Shown here piece after piece: positions 43,258 to 52,693 of a stretch of DNA of 64,000 bases (the first letter of the stretch is position 1; each line of letters opens with the position of its first letter). The DNA is from Telmatobacter sp. DSM 110680 (GTDB lineage Bacteria > Acidobacteriota > Terriglobia > Terriglobales > Acidobacteriaceae). Under the pieces are notes generated by a model. That model worked only from the letters and a program-made list of their open reading frames with translations. It searched no databases and was not told where the DNA came from. The DNA lies in assembly GCF_039994875.1 (NCBI RefSeq), contig NZ_CP121196.1, forward strand, positions 1,054,001-1,118,000, in the 5' to 3' direction. The position numbers and the translations under genes were made by a program.

Positions 43258-44244
43258 ATGCATCTGAACGGCAGTGACGATTCGATCCGGCGCATCTCGG
43301 TGGCCATGTGCACTTACAATGGCGGCCGCTATCTTCAAGAGCAACTGGAGAGCATCGCGTTACAATCGCGACTCCCAATGGAGTTGGTGGTCTGCGACGA
43401 TCAATCGACGGATGACACGATTTCGATTCTCAAGCGGTTTCAAGCAGAGGCGCCGTTCGCGGTCAAAGTGATCCGAAACAGCCAGCGGCTGGGATCCACG
43501 CAAAACTTTGACCAGGCGATTGGACTTACCCGTGGAGATCTGGTTGCGTTGTGCGATCAGGACGATCGATGGGGATCGGCGAAGTTGGAACGGCTGTCTG
43601 AGGCGCTGCGCGAGGATCCTTTTCTCGGCGGCGTATTTTCCGATGCAAACCTCATAGACGGAGACGGAAGGAAGACCGGGCAGCAGTTGTTTGCAAAACA
43701 TAAGTTCACCTCCGCGAAGCAACGGAACTTTGTAAGCTGTCCGACTGCCACACTCTTGAAACACGATGTAGTGACGGGGGCGACGTTGATGTTCCGTGCC
43801 TCGATCTGCCGTTATAGCTCGCCCATTCCAGTATCTTGGGTGCACGACGGCTGGCTGGCATGGATGATTGCGCTGCACGCGCGTTTGGGTTTGATTCCAG
43901 AGCCGCTGATTGACTACAGAATTCATGCCGGCCAGCAACTTGGTGTGGCTGAGAGCAAGGCCGCCAACGGGCGGGGCGAAACACGGAGGCAGTTTTACAA
44001 GCGGGTTGCGCGCCAGTTCGAAGACCTGCTGCAGCGTGTCCTGAGCGAAGGCTGGAATCAGAACGATGCTCTGGTTGGGAAGATCCGCGAGAAGATTGAA
44101 TTCTTGAGCAGGCAATCGAGTCTTTCGCCGAGTCTTGGGGTGCGCACCCTTCAGATGATCGGACAATTGCCGCGTTATGTACACTACGCGCGAGGGCTCG
44201 GATCCCTCCGTGCAGATTTTCTGCTGGGCCGGGAGATGCTATGA
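43258..44244 (+). CDS. Glycosyltransferase family 2
   Basis: A 328-residue cytosolic GT-A enzyme. It opens RISVAMCTYNGGRYLQEQLESI, and the nucleotide-sugar motifs ELVVCDDQSTDDT and LVALCDQDDRW (the DXD site) follow. WVHDGWLAWMIAL around residue 200 is the acceptor side motif often seen in rhamnosyl- or related transferases. The sugar is unknown. The stop overlaps the next gene's start (ATGA), so it is made together with the polymerase. Confidence 0.92.
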   Translation: MHLNGSDDSIRRISVAMCTYNGGRYLQEQLESIALQSRLPMELVVCDDQSTDDTISILKRFQAEAPFAVKVIRNSQRLGSTQNFDQAIGLTRGDLVALCDQDDRWGSAKLERLSEALREDPFLGGVFSDANLIDGDGRKTGQQLFAKHKFTSAKQRNFVSCPTATLLKHDVVTGATLMFRASICRYSSPIPVSWVHDGWLAWMIALHARLGLIPEPLIDYRIHAGQQLGVAESKAANGRGETRRQFYKRVARQFEDLLQRVLSEGWNQNDALVGKIREKIEFLSRQSSLSPSLGVRTLQMIGQLPRYVHYARGLGSLRADFLLGREML

Positions 44245-45521
44245 ACGATCCGCTCCACGGTACGAGCCTTAGAGGCAGTCCATCTGGCCACATGCAGATG
44301 GCGCCCGCGGCAACGTGGCCGGCTGTAACAGAAAACGTGGAAAATCACGTGCTCTCTCACGGCGAGTTGAAGGGGCGTCAGGACCTTCCGCTGTACTGCA
44401 ATCCGCTGGTGATCTTCGTCTTGAACTGGATGCTGATGTTGGTGTCGCTCAGTTTTCAGATCACCTACGTGACTTACCCAAACATGGGAATGCCGTTGTT
44501 ACTGGCGGGATTGTCATTGGGATCCTTCCTCTTTGGGTATCTGGTGTCGCGCACCTTGCTGCATCGCTGGCCTACGCGTACCCAGTCTTTGCATTACACG
44601 CTGGATGTAACGCGGCTATGGCAGGCTAGCCTGCTCTGCTGCGGCGCAGCCGTTTTGATTATTGTCTTTAACTGGGTGCTATCGGGACCGCCGCCGGCCA
44701 TTGGCGATCCTTCAACTTATCTTACATACGGACGATTCAAGCAGGTTCTGTTTCCACTGCTAGTGGTCATAACGGTGAATTCGCTTCTGGATTCAACACG
44801 ATGGCGCAAGGTGCTCTTCGCAATGTTCGGCATAGCGGGGATGGCGCTGTATATCACGCGCGGTTTGCTCATGGTGTCCCTCCTGCAGATGCTATTCGTC
44901 TTCTCATTGAAGACGCGGATGAGTAAAAAGAAGATCTACACGATCGCTGTTTGCTGCTTGGCTCTGGCGGTAGTGGCGATCACTTTGATCGGAAACGCGC
45001 GAACGGCGCAGGGCGTCTTTCTCGAGTATTTGCAGATACGTCACAAATATTCTGACTGGCCGATGGCCTATCTCTGGCTAACGTCGTACATATCCATTCC
45101 CTTTTCGAATCTATGCTGGCTTTTCGCGAAGGGCAATTTTCATGGTCCGACTCTGTCGTTTCTTTATCCGCTGCTGCCCTCGTTTCTCACTCCGCCCGAC
45201 CCTCATGCGTCGATTCATGATGATTTGACCATCATCGACGGGGCCAGTACCTACCTGGCTGGTTACGTGCTCGATTTTTCGTACCTCGGTGTGTATCTCG
45301 CCAATATGGTGCTGGGAATCGGCTGTGGATGGCTGATGGAGCGTGCGCTGCCTAAGAGCATTCTGGTAGCGGGACTCTTTCTCACCTGCCTCACTTTCAT
45401 TTTCTTCAGCGACATGTTCTCGCCGCTTTCTACGGTGCTGCAGTTTGCGATCCAGGCAGCGGTTCAGCGGAAGTGTTTTCAGTGGGGCGGTGAACCGGCG
45501 GAAAGCAGGGTGCCGGGATGA
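44241..45521 (+). CDS. O-antigen/EPS polymerase-like membrane protein (Wzy type)
   Basis: A 426-residue protein with about ten to eleven hydrophobic segments and a cytosolic N-terminus of about 50 residues. A large non-membrane loop near residues 290-350 (IPFSNLCWLFAKGNFHGPTL to DGASTYLAGYVLD) resembles the periplasmic loop of oligosaccharide repeat-unit polymerases. Wzy sequences diverge strongly, so topology and context carry the call: it sits between two glycosyltransferase genes, overlapping both by ATGA, in a cluster that already has Wza-, Wzz- and Wzx-like proteins but no other polymerase. Confidence 0.8.
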   Translation: MNDPLHGTSLRGSPSGHMQMAPAATWPAVTENVENHVLSHGELKGRQDLPLYCNPLVIFVLNWMLMLVSLSFQITYVTYPNMGMPLLLAGLSLGSFLFGYLVSRTLLHRWPTRTQSLHYTLDVTRLWQASLLCCGAAVLIIVFNWVLSGPPPAIGDPSTYLTYGRFKQVLFPLLVVITVNSLLDSTRWRKVLFAMFGIAGMALYITRGLLMVSLLQMLFVFSLKTRMSKKKIYTIAVCCLALAVVAITLIGNARTAQGVFLEYLQIRHKYSDWPMAYLWLTSYISIPFSNLCWLFAKGNFHGPTLSFLYPLLPSFLTPPDPHASIHDDLTIIDGASTYLAGYVLDFSYLGVYLANMVLGIGCGWLMERALPKSILVAGLFLTCLTFIFFSDMFSPLSTVLQFAIQAAVQRKCFQWGGEPAESRVPG

Positions 45522-47257
45522 ACGGTGTAAGGCCGGTGTTTCTTGAATTCGAGGGACGGCTGACGGTTACCGTTGTGATCGTCCTCTACCGCATTGAGCC
45601 TGCGCAATCGCCTGCGTTCCAGAGTGTGATGGCTGCGCGAGAGAGATTGAGCGCCGATGCTGGAGAAGTGCGCGTACTGCTTTGGGACAACAGCCCGGGC
45701 CCGGGCCAGGCAGGTCAGCTCGCGGAGGGCGTTGATTACTTTCACGATGAGGGTAATTCGGGCCTGGCCACAGCCTATAACCGCGCTTTGGATCTGGCCT
45801 CGCAGAATCAATCGGAGTGGCTGTTGACTTTGGATCAGGATACAGCGGTTCCGAACGACTTTTTTGTGCGAATGGCCGCGGCCGCACGGGAGAGCTCTCG
45901 TTATGCGGGGATCGGGGCGATTGTGCCGCAGATTGCAGCGGCCGGCAAGCAGCTTTCGCCAAACTATTTCCAGTTCGGCGCACTTCCGCGGTGGTATCAG
46001 ACGGGCTTCGTTGGCGTGCCGCAGGAACCCGTGTTTGCCTTCAACTCCGGAGCGATGCTGAAAGTGGATGCGCTGCGCCAAGTCGGCGGTTATGATCCAC
46101 GATTTTGGCTTGACGACAGCGACGCTCTGATCTTCAGCAAGCTTCACGAACACGGCAAGCGCGTTTACATCGCGGGCGACATCCAGGTCGAACACGAATT
46201 CTCAATGAAGGATATGCAGAAGCGGATGAGCGCAGCGCGCTACAGGAATGCATTGTTCGCGGAAACGGCGTTCTGGGACTTGCGCATGAACCGCGCGGCG
46301 GGCTGGGAGAGAACACTGCGACTAGCACTGCGCATGGTCAAACAGTGGCGGCGGAAAGACCCACTGGAACTGCGGCGTATCACTTGGGAGGCGTTGAAGC
46401 GGCGGCTCTTCACATCCCGGCGGAAGCGAATCGCGGAGTGGATAACGGCAACCGAGGATCGAATCGCCGGGTCACCTGCGTTGAAGCAGACCGCGGGTGA
46501 GCCGAAGCTTTCAGCGTGCATGGCTGCGTATAACGGCGGGAAGTTTGTGGATGCGCAACTGCGATCGATTTTGTCACAGTTGAAGCCGAAAGACGAGGTC
46601 GTGATCATCGACGATGGATCGAGGGACGACACGCTAGAGCGGATTGAGCGGATCGGCGATTCGCGGGTGCGACTGCGCAGACATGAGAAGAATGCCGGTG
46701 TGGTCGGTACATTTGAAGACGCGCTGCGCTCGGCGACGGGTGACATTCTGTTTCTGTGTGACGACGACGATGTGTGGGCGCCCTCGAAGGTGAGGCGTTT
46801 CCTGGATGTATTCGAGAGCCGGCCGGAAGTGGAGATTGTGCAGAGCCGGGTGCGCATCATTGACGAGAACGATCTGCCGATGCCGGATTCGCGCATCAAT
46901 AGAGATGGTCGCTTTCTACCTGGATTCTGGCGCAATCTCTACAAAAATCATTACCAGGGATCGGCGATGGCGATTCGGGCTTCGCTGCTCGGGCGAGTGC
47001 TCCCTTTTCCAACTCGCAAAGGCTTTCTACACGATGCCTGGATTGGCACTCGGAATGATCTGTTGGGCGGAAGGGCGGCTTTCATTGATGAGGATCTGCT
47101 CTTCTATCGCAGGCACATCAATAATGCGAGTAGGACAAAATCTCTGCCGCGGCAGATACTGACTCGGTTCGATCTACTGCTGGCGCATTTGGTCTATGCC
47201 TTTCGTTCCTCGGCGAGGCCGCTTGAGGACATGCTAAGCCGTCAACCGGAGCGCTGA
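45518..47257 (+). CDS. Double-domain glycosyltransferase (two GT2 units in one protein)
   Basis: A 579-residue protein containing two complete GT-A domains. The first (residues 1 to about 310) is rhamnosyltransferase-like: VTVVIVLYRIEPAQ, NSGLATAYNRALD and LTLDQDT as its DXD site. The second (from about 328) has LSACMAAYNGGKFVDAQL, EVVIIDDGSRDDT and ILFLCDDDDVW. The link between them is a basic, charged stretch. One protein may thus add two sugars in order. It overlaps the polymerase gene by four bases. Frame and motifs are intact in both halves, so this is a true fusion and not a frameshift artefact. Confidence 0.9.
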   Translation: MNGVRPVFLEFEGRLTVTVVIVLYRIEPAQSPAFQSVMAARERLSADAGEVRVLLWDNSPGPGQAGQLAEGVDYFHDEGNSGLATAYNRALDLASQNQSEWLLTLDQDTAVPNDFFVRMAAAARESSRYAGIGAIVPQIAAAGKQLSPNYFQFGALPRWYQTGFVGVPQEPVFAFNSGAMLKVDALRQVGGYDPRFWLDDSDALIFSKLHEHGKRVYIAGDIQVEHEFSMKDMQKRMSAARYRNALFAETAFWDLRMNRAAGWERTLRLALRMVKQWRRKDPLELRRITWEALKRRLFTSRRKRIAEWITATEDRIAGSPALKQTAGEPKLSACMAAYNGGKFVDAQLRSILSQLKPKDEVVIIDDGSRDDTLERIERIGDSRVRLRRHEKNAGVVGTFEDALRSATGDILFLCDDDDVWAPSKVRRFLDVFESRPEVEIVQSRVRIIDENDLPMPDSRINRDGRFLPGFWRNLYKNHYQGSAMAIRASLLGRVLPFPTRKGFLHDAWIGTRNDLLGGRAAFIDEDLLFYRRHINNASRTKSLPRQILTRFDLLLAHLVYAFRSSARPLEDMLSRQPER

Positions 47258-47341
47258 TGTCTTGTCTTGGGAATCCATCAACGCGATGAGTCCAGATTTG
47301 AAATATTGCTCTTTACGAGTGCAGCCAGGAAGTGTCTTTGT

Positions 47342-48304
47342 ATGATGCAAGTCAATGGGCCTGCTGATCGCAGCGCGGACTCTTTAACACCCAGACAAGT
47401 TGCGGTTATTATCCCGACCTACAACGCGGCTCGTTACTGGGATGCACTGTCGGCCGGAATTCTCGCGCAGAGTTTTATACCGGGACGGGTGACCGTGATT
47501 GATTCATCGTCTTCGGATGGGACGGCGAATCTTGCGCGCAGGGATGGGTTCACCGTTGTCGAAATCTCGTCCAAGGACTTCAATCATGGCGGAACCCGGC
47601 AGATGGGTGCAGATCTCGCGGACGGCGCAGACATATTGCTCTACCTTACGCAGGATGCTGCTCCGCATGGGAAAGATGCTTTTCGAAACCTGCTGCAAGT
47701 GTTTGATGACGCGGAGATCGGGGCGGCCTATGGGCGTCAGCTTCCGCGAGAAGATGCCAATCCGATCGAGGCCCATGCGCGTCACTTCAGCTATCCGGCT
47801 GCCTCCGGCGTGCGTTCTTGGGAAAGCAGACAAGTGAACGGCTTCAAATCAATCTTCTTCTCGAATGCATTTGGAGCCTACCGGCGTAGCGCGTTGATGA
47901 GCGTGGGAGGATTTTCTCCCGATGTAATTTTCGGTGAAGACACGCTGGTGGTTGCACGCATGCATCGTGCAGGATGGAAGACGGCATACGTGGCGGATGC
48001 CATGGTGCGCCATTCGCACGGTTATACCATTGCCGAAGAGTTCAGGCGTTACTTCGATGTTGGAGTTCTGCATGCGCGGGAGAATTGGCTCATCGATCAG
48101 TTTGGAAGCGCTTCGGGCGAGGGTCGGCGGTTTGTTGTTTCGGAGATGAAGCACCTCATTACGAAACATCCTCACCTTGTGCCCTCGGCGATGGCACGCA
48201 CGTTTGCAAAATACCTGGGATACAAAATTGGCCGGCGAGAGAAAGTCATTGCCTCCGGTCTGAAGTATCATCTTGGCTTGAATCGACAGTACTGGAGCCG
48301 CTAA
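47342..48304 (+). CDS. Glycosyltransferase family 2 (rhamnosyltransferase-like)
   Basis: About 320 residues. The start at ATG 47342 (or 47345) is chosen because AGGAAG lies about 12 bases upstream; the frame is open to 47267. Motifs: VAVIIPTYNAARYW, VTVIDSSSSDGTANLA, ILLYLTQDAAPHG (acidic site) and VIFGEDTLVVARMHRAGW. The Asn-His-Gly segment DFNHGGTRQMGAD is typical of the rhamnosyltransferase type of GT2. It is the last gene of the exopolysaccharide cluster and is followed by a strong terminator. Confidence 0.9.
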   Translation: MMQVNGPADRSADSLTPRQVAVIIPTYNAARYWDALSAGILAQSFIPGRVTVIDSSSSDGTANLARRDGFTVVEISSKDFNHGGTRQMGADLADGADILLYLTQDAAPHGKDAFRNLLQVFDDAEIGAAYGRQLPREDANPIEAHARHFSYPAASGVRSWESRQVNGFKSIFFSNAFGAYRRSALMSVGGFSPDVIFGEDTLVVARMHRAGWKTAYVADAMVRHSHGYTIAEEFRRYFDVGVLHARENWLIDQFGSASGEGRRFVVSEMKHLITKHPHLVPSAMARTFAKYLGYKIGRREKVIASGLKYHLGLNRQYWSR

Positions 48305-48339
48305 CGGTTCTACATCGACGATTGAAATCGCAAGTATGC

Positions 48340-48378
48340 GAAGGGGCTTCCTCTTTTGGAGAAGCCCCTTCTCTTTGT
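48340..48378 (+). terminator. Rho-independent terminator of the exopolysaccharide operon
   Basis: GAAGGGGCTTC and GAAGCCCCTTC form a perfect 11-base-pair stem with a 10-base loop, followed by TCTTTGTCT. It lies 36 bases after the last glycosyltransferase stop and before the convergent histidine kinase gene. Confidence 0.88.
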
Positions 48379-48415
48379 CTCGCGCAATGATATCCAAGAG
48401 CTGGGCGGGCCGGGG

Positions 48416-49879
48416 TCAGGACTCCGTGTAGGGAAGTGTGAAAAAGAATGATGCGCCCTGATCTACGTTGCCGCGCGCCCAGATCTTTCCGCCGTGGCGA
48501 GTAATGATTCGGTAGGCGGTCGCGAGGCCCACGCCCGTACCGGTAAATTCACTTTGCGAATGCAGGCGCTGGAAGGGCCGGAAGAGGCGATCGGCATAGC
48601 GGGGATTGAATCCTGCGCCGTTGTCGCGGACGAAATATACGGTCCCGTCTGGTTCTTCGGTGTAGCCAAATTCAATCTCGGCCGCTCCTACCTTCGAGGT
48701 ATATTTCCATGCGTTACCGAGCAGGTTTTCGAGCACGACCTGCATAAGGCTTTCGTCAGCGATGACGCGGGCGCCTTTCGCGATTTGAAATTGCACCTCC
48801 CGGCCATCACCTTCTTCCCGCAAACGCGTGGCAATGGTCTGAACGGTATGGCTGAGGTCGATCGGGGTGCGATGGAGTGGGTGGCTCGACGCACGCGACA
48901 GGTTGAGCAGGTCATCGATGAGGACGGACATGCGCTTGCTGCCTTCGAGCAAACGATCAACCAGCATGCGTCCTTCAGCGTTGAGTCTCTCTGAAGCGGA
49001 ATGCTGCAATAGAAAGCCGATGTTGTTGATGTGCTGCAACGGGCCGCGAAGGTCGTGGGCGACGGAATATGAAAAGGCTTCAAGCTCCTTATTGGTGGAG
49101 GAAAGCTCGGCGGTGCGCTCTTCAACTCGCCGTTCGAGATCGCTGCGTGTTAATTCGAGTGCACGATCGCGTGCCTGGATCTGCTCCAGCATCTCGTTGA
49201 ACGACTGCACGAGGAAGGAAAGTTCGTCGCTGCTCGGCGGAATCTTAGCGCGAACCGAGTAGTCCTTTTCGCGAGTGACCACCTGCGCGGTCCGGGCGAG
49301 TCCGGTAAGAGGATCGGTAACGAGGTGGCGGACGGTGGAAGTGGCGAGAAGCGCGACGGCGAAGCAGATAAGCAGCATGACGGCCGAGATGAGGCCAAAA
49401 CGCTCAACCCGTCGGGCAACATTTCCAGTCTCAGCGAGCAAGTAGACGGTGCCGACCCAACCGCCCTGAAAGTCGATGCGAGTTCCCACTAGAATATCGC
49501 GCCCCCTCGACCAGTACTGGCGGGTTTCGCCGAGCGCGAGATGATAGTCCAGCGTGAACGGAGCTGCGGCATCTCGTTGGTAGCGGGCAAACTCGGTTCC
49601 ATCGGTGCGGAGGATGACGGCAGCCCGGACCTGGGGCGAGTTGCGCAGTGCAGATAGCGTGTTTTCAGCAGCCTGTTTGTCGTCGAAGAGCAACGCTGTG
49701 ACGCTGTTCGCGCCCACAATATTCGCTTCAGTAGCGGTGGCAGTGATGAGTTCCCGGCGGAGATTGTAAAGGTCGTAAACCAGAAACGAGATGTAGGCCA
49801 GCAGCAGCGCGGTTCCGCTGACCATCAGGGTCATGCGCATGAACTTGTCGGAGATAGACTGACTGCTCCAGAGTTTCAT
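48416..49879 (-). CDS. Membrane sensor histidine kinase with CHASE8-like sensor domain
   Basis: A 487-residue kinase. A first membrane helix (residues 15-38) is followed by a periplasmic domain of about 110 residues beginning ELITATATEANIVGANSVTALLFDD, which matches the CHASE8 type found in YfiN. A second helix (about 160-182), a HAMP domain, a coiled coil (RALELTRSDLERRVEERTAEL in part), the H-box FSYSVAHDLRGPLQHI and an ATPase domain with N-box LLGNAWKYTSK, FVRDNGAGFN and GTGVGLATAYRI follow. No receiver domain or response regulator is adjacent. It overlaps the YfiR-like gene by ATGA. Confidence 0.92.
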   Translation of the reverse strand: MKLWSSQSISDKFMRMTLMVSGTALLLAYISFLVYDLYNLRRELITATATEANIVGANSVTALLFDDKQAAENTLSALRNSPQVRAAVILRTDGTEFARYQRDAAAPFTLDYHLALGETRQYWSRGRDILVGTRIDFQGGWVGTVYLLAETGNVARRVERFGLISAVMLLICFAVALLATSTVRHLVTDPLTGLARTAQVVTREKDYSVRAKIPPSSDELSFLVQSFNEMLEQIQARDRALELTRSDLERRVEERTAELSSTNKELEAFSYSVAHDLRGPLQHINNIGFLLQHSASERLNAEGRMLVDRLLEGSKRMSVLIDDLLNLSRASSHPLHRTPIDLSHTVQTIATRLREEGDGREVQFQIAKGARVIADESLMQVVLENLLGNAWKYTSKVGAAEIEFGYTEEPDGTVYFVRDNGAGFNPRYADRLFRPFQRLHSQSEFTGTGVGLATAYRIITRHGGKIWARGNVDQGASFFFTLPYTES

Positions 49880-50484
49880 GGCTGCTCTCCCGAAGGCTTG
49901 CCCGTAACGGACAACGCGACGCGCAGCAATTCCGAACTGAGAACCAGATGCGCATGGTTTACGGCGTTCAGGTTTACTGTGAAGCGAACGTGTTTATCGA
50001 TCACGAGAAATTGGATCATGCCGCCGCGGTCAAGGAAATCGTCAGCATCGCTGACGGTGAGGGCGTCGGTGGACGGCAAAAGCACCATGTCCTCATGAAG
50101 ACGATCATTCTCGCTCGAACTAAAGTAAACGATCGCGCAGCCTTTAGCCTGCGTGACGTCTGGAAGCCTGCGGACGTGCACCGGACGGTTGTCAATGAAT
50201 TGATTTGTGGCCAGTTCGTCGATGGTCTGGCCCATAGAGTCCCGGCCGAGAAGGCAGATGTCGAACGATGAATGGAGATACCGACCATTGGATTGACGGA
50301 TGAATTTGCCGAAGTTCAGCAGGTAGGCAGCCTTGACGTCGTACTCCGAAGGCTTGGCTGATTGTGCGATCGCTGCGGGGACTGCAAGACTGAAAAGAAT
50401 GAGAGTGATGGCGAGCGGAGAATTGCTGCGATTGCCTTGAAGGCATCTCAGTCGCGGTCTCTCAGTTGGAAAGCTCCACTTCAT
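49876..50484 (-). CDS. YfiR-like periplasmic protein (DUF4154)
   Basis: About 202 residues with a signal peptide (ITLILFSLAVPAAIAQ). The YfiR-type core follows: EYDVKAAYLLNFGKFI, FDICLLGRD, KGCAIVYFSS, LTVSDADDFLDRGGMIQF and RFTVNLNAVNHAHLVLSSELLRVA. The two cysteines match positions that form a disulphide in characterised YfiR. In Pseudomonas, YfiR binds the periplasmic domain of the cyclase YfiN and holds it inactive. Here the coupled downstream gene is a CHASE8-like histidine kinase, so inhibition of that kinase is a reasonable inference. ATG 50484 is preferred; a GTG at 50505 directly after the previous stop is possible. Confidence 0.9.
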   Translation of the reverse strand: MKWSFPTERPRLRCLQGNRSNSPLAITLILFSLAVPAAIAQSAKPSEYDVKAAYLLNFGKFIRQSNGRYLHSSFDICLLGRDSMGQTIDELATNQFIDNRPVHVRRLPDVTQAKGCAIVYFSSSENDRLHEDMVLLPSTDALTVSDADDFLDRGGMIQFLVIDKHVRFTVNLNAVNHAHLVLSSELLRVALSVTGKPSGEQP

Positions 50485-50505
50485 ATTCTTGGTGTCGATC
50501 AGCAC

Positions 50506-52512
50506 TCAATGGGTCCAGACGAGCTTTGCGTAGATGCCCCGTTTAATAAGCACGGTCGGCGATGGATCGATTCCGAATTCCGGGTGATGTGGCTGAAACA
50601 AATTCTGTCCGGTCATGGAGAAGGAGATAGTCTTCGACGGATTCCATCCAATCCGTGTATCGGCGGTGGTGTAGGCCTTCACGGCTTGAGCTGAAAGCGA
50701 ATCGACATAGCGAAATGACTGATCGAATTCGAAGTGCTCCGGGAGATCGATCTGGGATTGAAGGAAGGCTTGTTGGGCAGGGCTGGAGCCGCCCATTTTT
50801 TTCAGCGTTACTGTATCCGTGAATCCAGGCTCATCTTTCAGGTCAATGTCGAGATAGGAGTAGCCACCCCGAATGTGCCAGAACGAGCTTGCCTGCAGAT
50901 CGGGCGCAATCTCAAAGCCGTGAGTGGTGCCGTGAATGCCGTTTACGTATTGGAAAGTGAATAGGTAAGCCGAAGGCGGAAACGGCGGACCCGGCGCGGG
51001 CGCTATCGCGGGTGAACTCTGCGCAATCAGATTCCGATACTCGTTGTAAAAAACATCTGTGCTGACATAGAAACGCGGATGGATCAAAGTTCGCAAGCCA
51101 CCTTCATAGGCGACCATCCGCTCGGCCTGAAGATTGTTGTTGCCAATAACACGCGCGAAGATCAGCGGAGATGCGACTGCGAAAATGTCGACCTGGATGT
51201 CTTCGTCGACGCGATCGGGAGTGCGGACAGCTCGCGAAATTGAAGCCCATGCAGAGAACTTCTGCGTAGGCGTAACGAGCAGGCGCACGTTGGGTTGATA
51301 TTCGAACCCGGTGTAATTGTTGTGCTCAAACTTGGAACCAAGGGTGAGTGAGAGCTTGTCGGGGACGAGCCGGAGTTCCTCCTGTAGGAACGCGCTGTAG
51401 ATGCTGTCGGTCTTGTGCAGCGGAGTGAAAGTATCAGTGGGAATCGTTTGACTTACGGTGCTGGGGCTGAGGCGTATTCCAAGACCGTAGGTGAATTGCT
51501 GAAAGCGCGCCGTACCTAGCCGATGGAGAAAGTCAACATCAAAAGTGTCGCGGTCTTCGCCGAAGTTGGAGCCGATGCGGTGGTCGTGGGACCAGAACGC
51601 CTGAAGGTAGATGTCCGATCGATCGCTGAATTTCTGGCGCCAGAGCGCACGCAGGTTGCCTCCCGACACGTTCGTGGATTTGTAAGAGATGAAAGATGCC
51701 GGTGGCGTGTACGTGGAAAGAGTTTGAGCGTCGCCGAATTTTCCCCAGTAGGCGTCTCCCTGAATTGTGAGTTCGTTAGTCCCTGCGGCGCGGTCGGCGC
51801 GAAAGCCCGCCTGGCCGAACCGGGACCAGTCGTAAGCCGGTTGTGCATCGATGTGAAACTCGGGCGACCGGACGAAGCCGAAGGCATTCGTCCGCCATGT
51901 CCAGCTTTTGTGAGCAGCCCCGTATCGCGCATCCTCGGTGTTCTGATCGACGCTACCTCCGCCAGTAGAGAGCAGGGAGCCTTTGGTGGCCTGGGAGTTT
52001 TTCGTAATGATGTTGATGATGCCGTTGACGGCGTCAGCTCCCCAGATCGTGCCCCCTGGGCCGCGAATAACCTCGATGCGGTCTATGTCTTCGAGCATCA
52101 CGTTGTCAGCGGTCCATAATACCCCGCCGAAGAGAGGCGTATAGACACTGCGACCGTCGATCAGGACGAGGACGTACCTTGAGAACTGATCACCAAAGCC
52201 GCGGATGCCAACGGCCCAGTTACGCGATCCATTCACACGGGCCACGTTTACCCCTGGGACCAGTCGAAGGACGTCCGGGATGCTGGTAGCGCCGGAGCGT
52301 CGAATATCTTCGCTGGTTAGGACGTAAATTGCAGCCGGCGTGTCCCAGACCTGGGTAGGCTCTTTGGATTGGGTGGTGACCTCAATGTTGCCAAGCTGCT
52401 CTAAAGTAAGGGACTTAAGGTTGTGACCGTCCCGTTTATGGCGCGGCGGGGCGGCCCACAGCAGGCTCGAGACGAACACGAGAAAAACGGCTGCTGGACG
52501 TACAGAGAGCAT
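50506..52512 (-). CDS. TonB-dependent outer-membrane receptor
   Basis: A 668-residue protein with a signal peptide (VFLVFVSSLLWA), a plug domain (YVLTSEDIRRSGATSIPDVLRLVPGVNVARV, VLIDGRSVYTPLF, DIDRIEVIRGPGGTIWGADAVNGIINIITK) and a beta-barrel of the expected length. The early motif LTLEQLGNIEVTTQSKEP could serve as a TonB box region. The ligand is unknown; the TonB-box region and plug recall receptors often found beside YfiR-like genes. Its stop abuts the YfiR-like gene, so the three genes form one operon: receptor, YfiR-like protein, kinase. Confidence 0.93.
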   Translation of the reverse strand: MLSVRPAAVFLVFVSSLLWAAPPRHKRDGHNLKSLTLEQLGNIEVTTQSKEPTQVWDTPAAIYVLTSEDIRRSGATSIPDVLRLVPGVNVARVNGSRNWAVGIRGFGDQFSRYVLVLIDGRSVYTPLFGGVLWTADNVMLEDIDRIEVIRGPGGTIWGADAVNGIINIITKNSQATKGSLLSTGGGSVDQNTEDARYGAAHKSWTWRTNAFGFVRSPEFHIDAQPAYDWSRFGQAGFRADRAAGTNELTIQGDAYWGKFGDAQTLSTYTPPASFISYKSTNVSGGNLRALWRQKFSDRSDIYLQAFWSHDHRIGSNFGEDRDTFDVDFLHRLGTARFQQFTYGLGIRLSPSTVSQTIPTDTFTPLHKTDSIYSAFLQEELRLVPDKLSLTLGSKFEHNNYTGFEYQPNVRLLVTPTQKFSAWASISRAVRTPDRVDEDIQVDIFAVASPLIFARVIGNNNLQAERMVAYEGGLRTLIHPRFYVSTDVFYNEYRNLIAQSSPAIAPAPGPPFPPSAYLFTFQYVNGIHGTTHGFEIAPDLQASSFWHIRGGYSYLDIDLKDEPGFTDTVTLKKMGGSSPAQQAFLQSQIDLPEHFEFDQSFRYVDSLSAQAVKAYTTADTRIGWNPSKTISFSMTGQNLFQPHHPEFGIDPSPTVLIKRGIYAKLVWTH

Positions 52513-52693
52513 GTCGCCTTGAGTTGTTCTGATTAACAGCAGTATGGGACGTTGATAAGAAGCAGGCCTAATGCGTTTGGTTGCCTTACCGAATGGGTGA
52601 AATCGACAGATTCTTAGAGAGTTGCACGTATCTGCGCTGTCTCCGTCGCTAGACGAGTGCCTTTAGGCTCCAAGACTCTATAAAATCAGGAAA

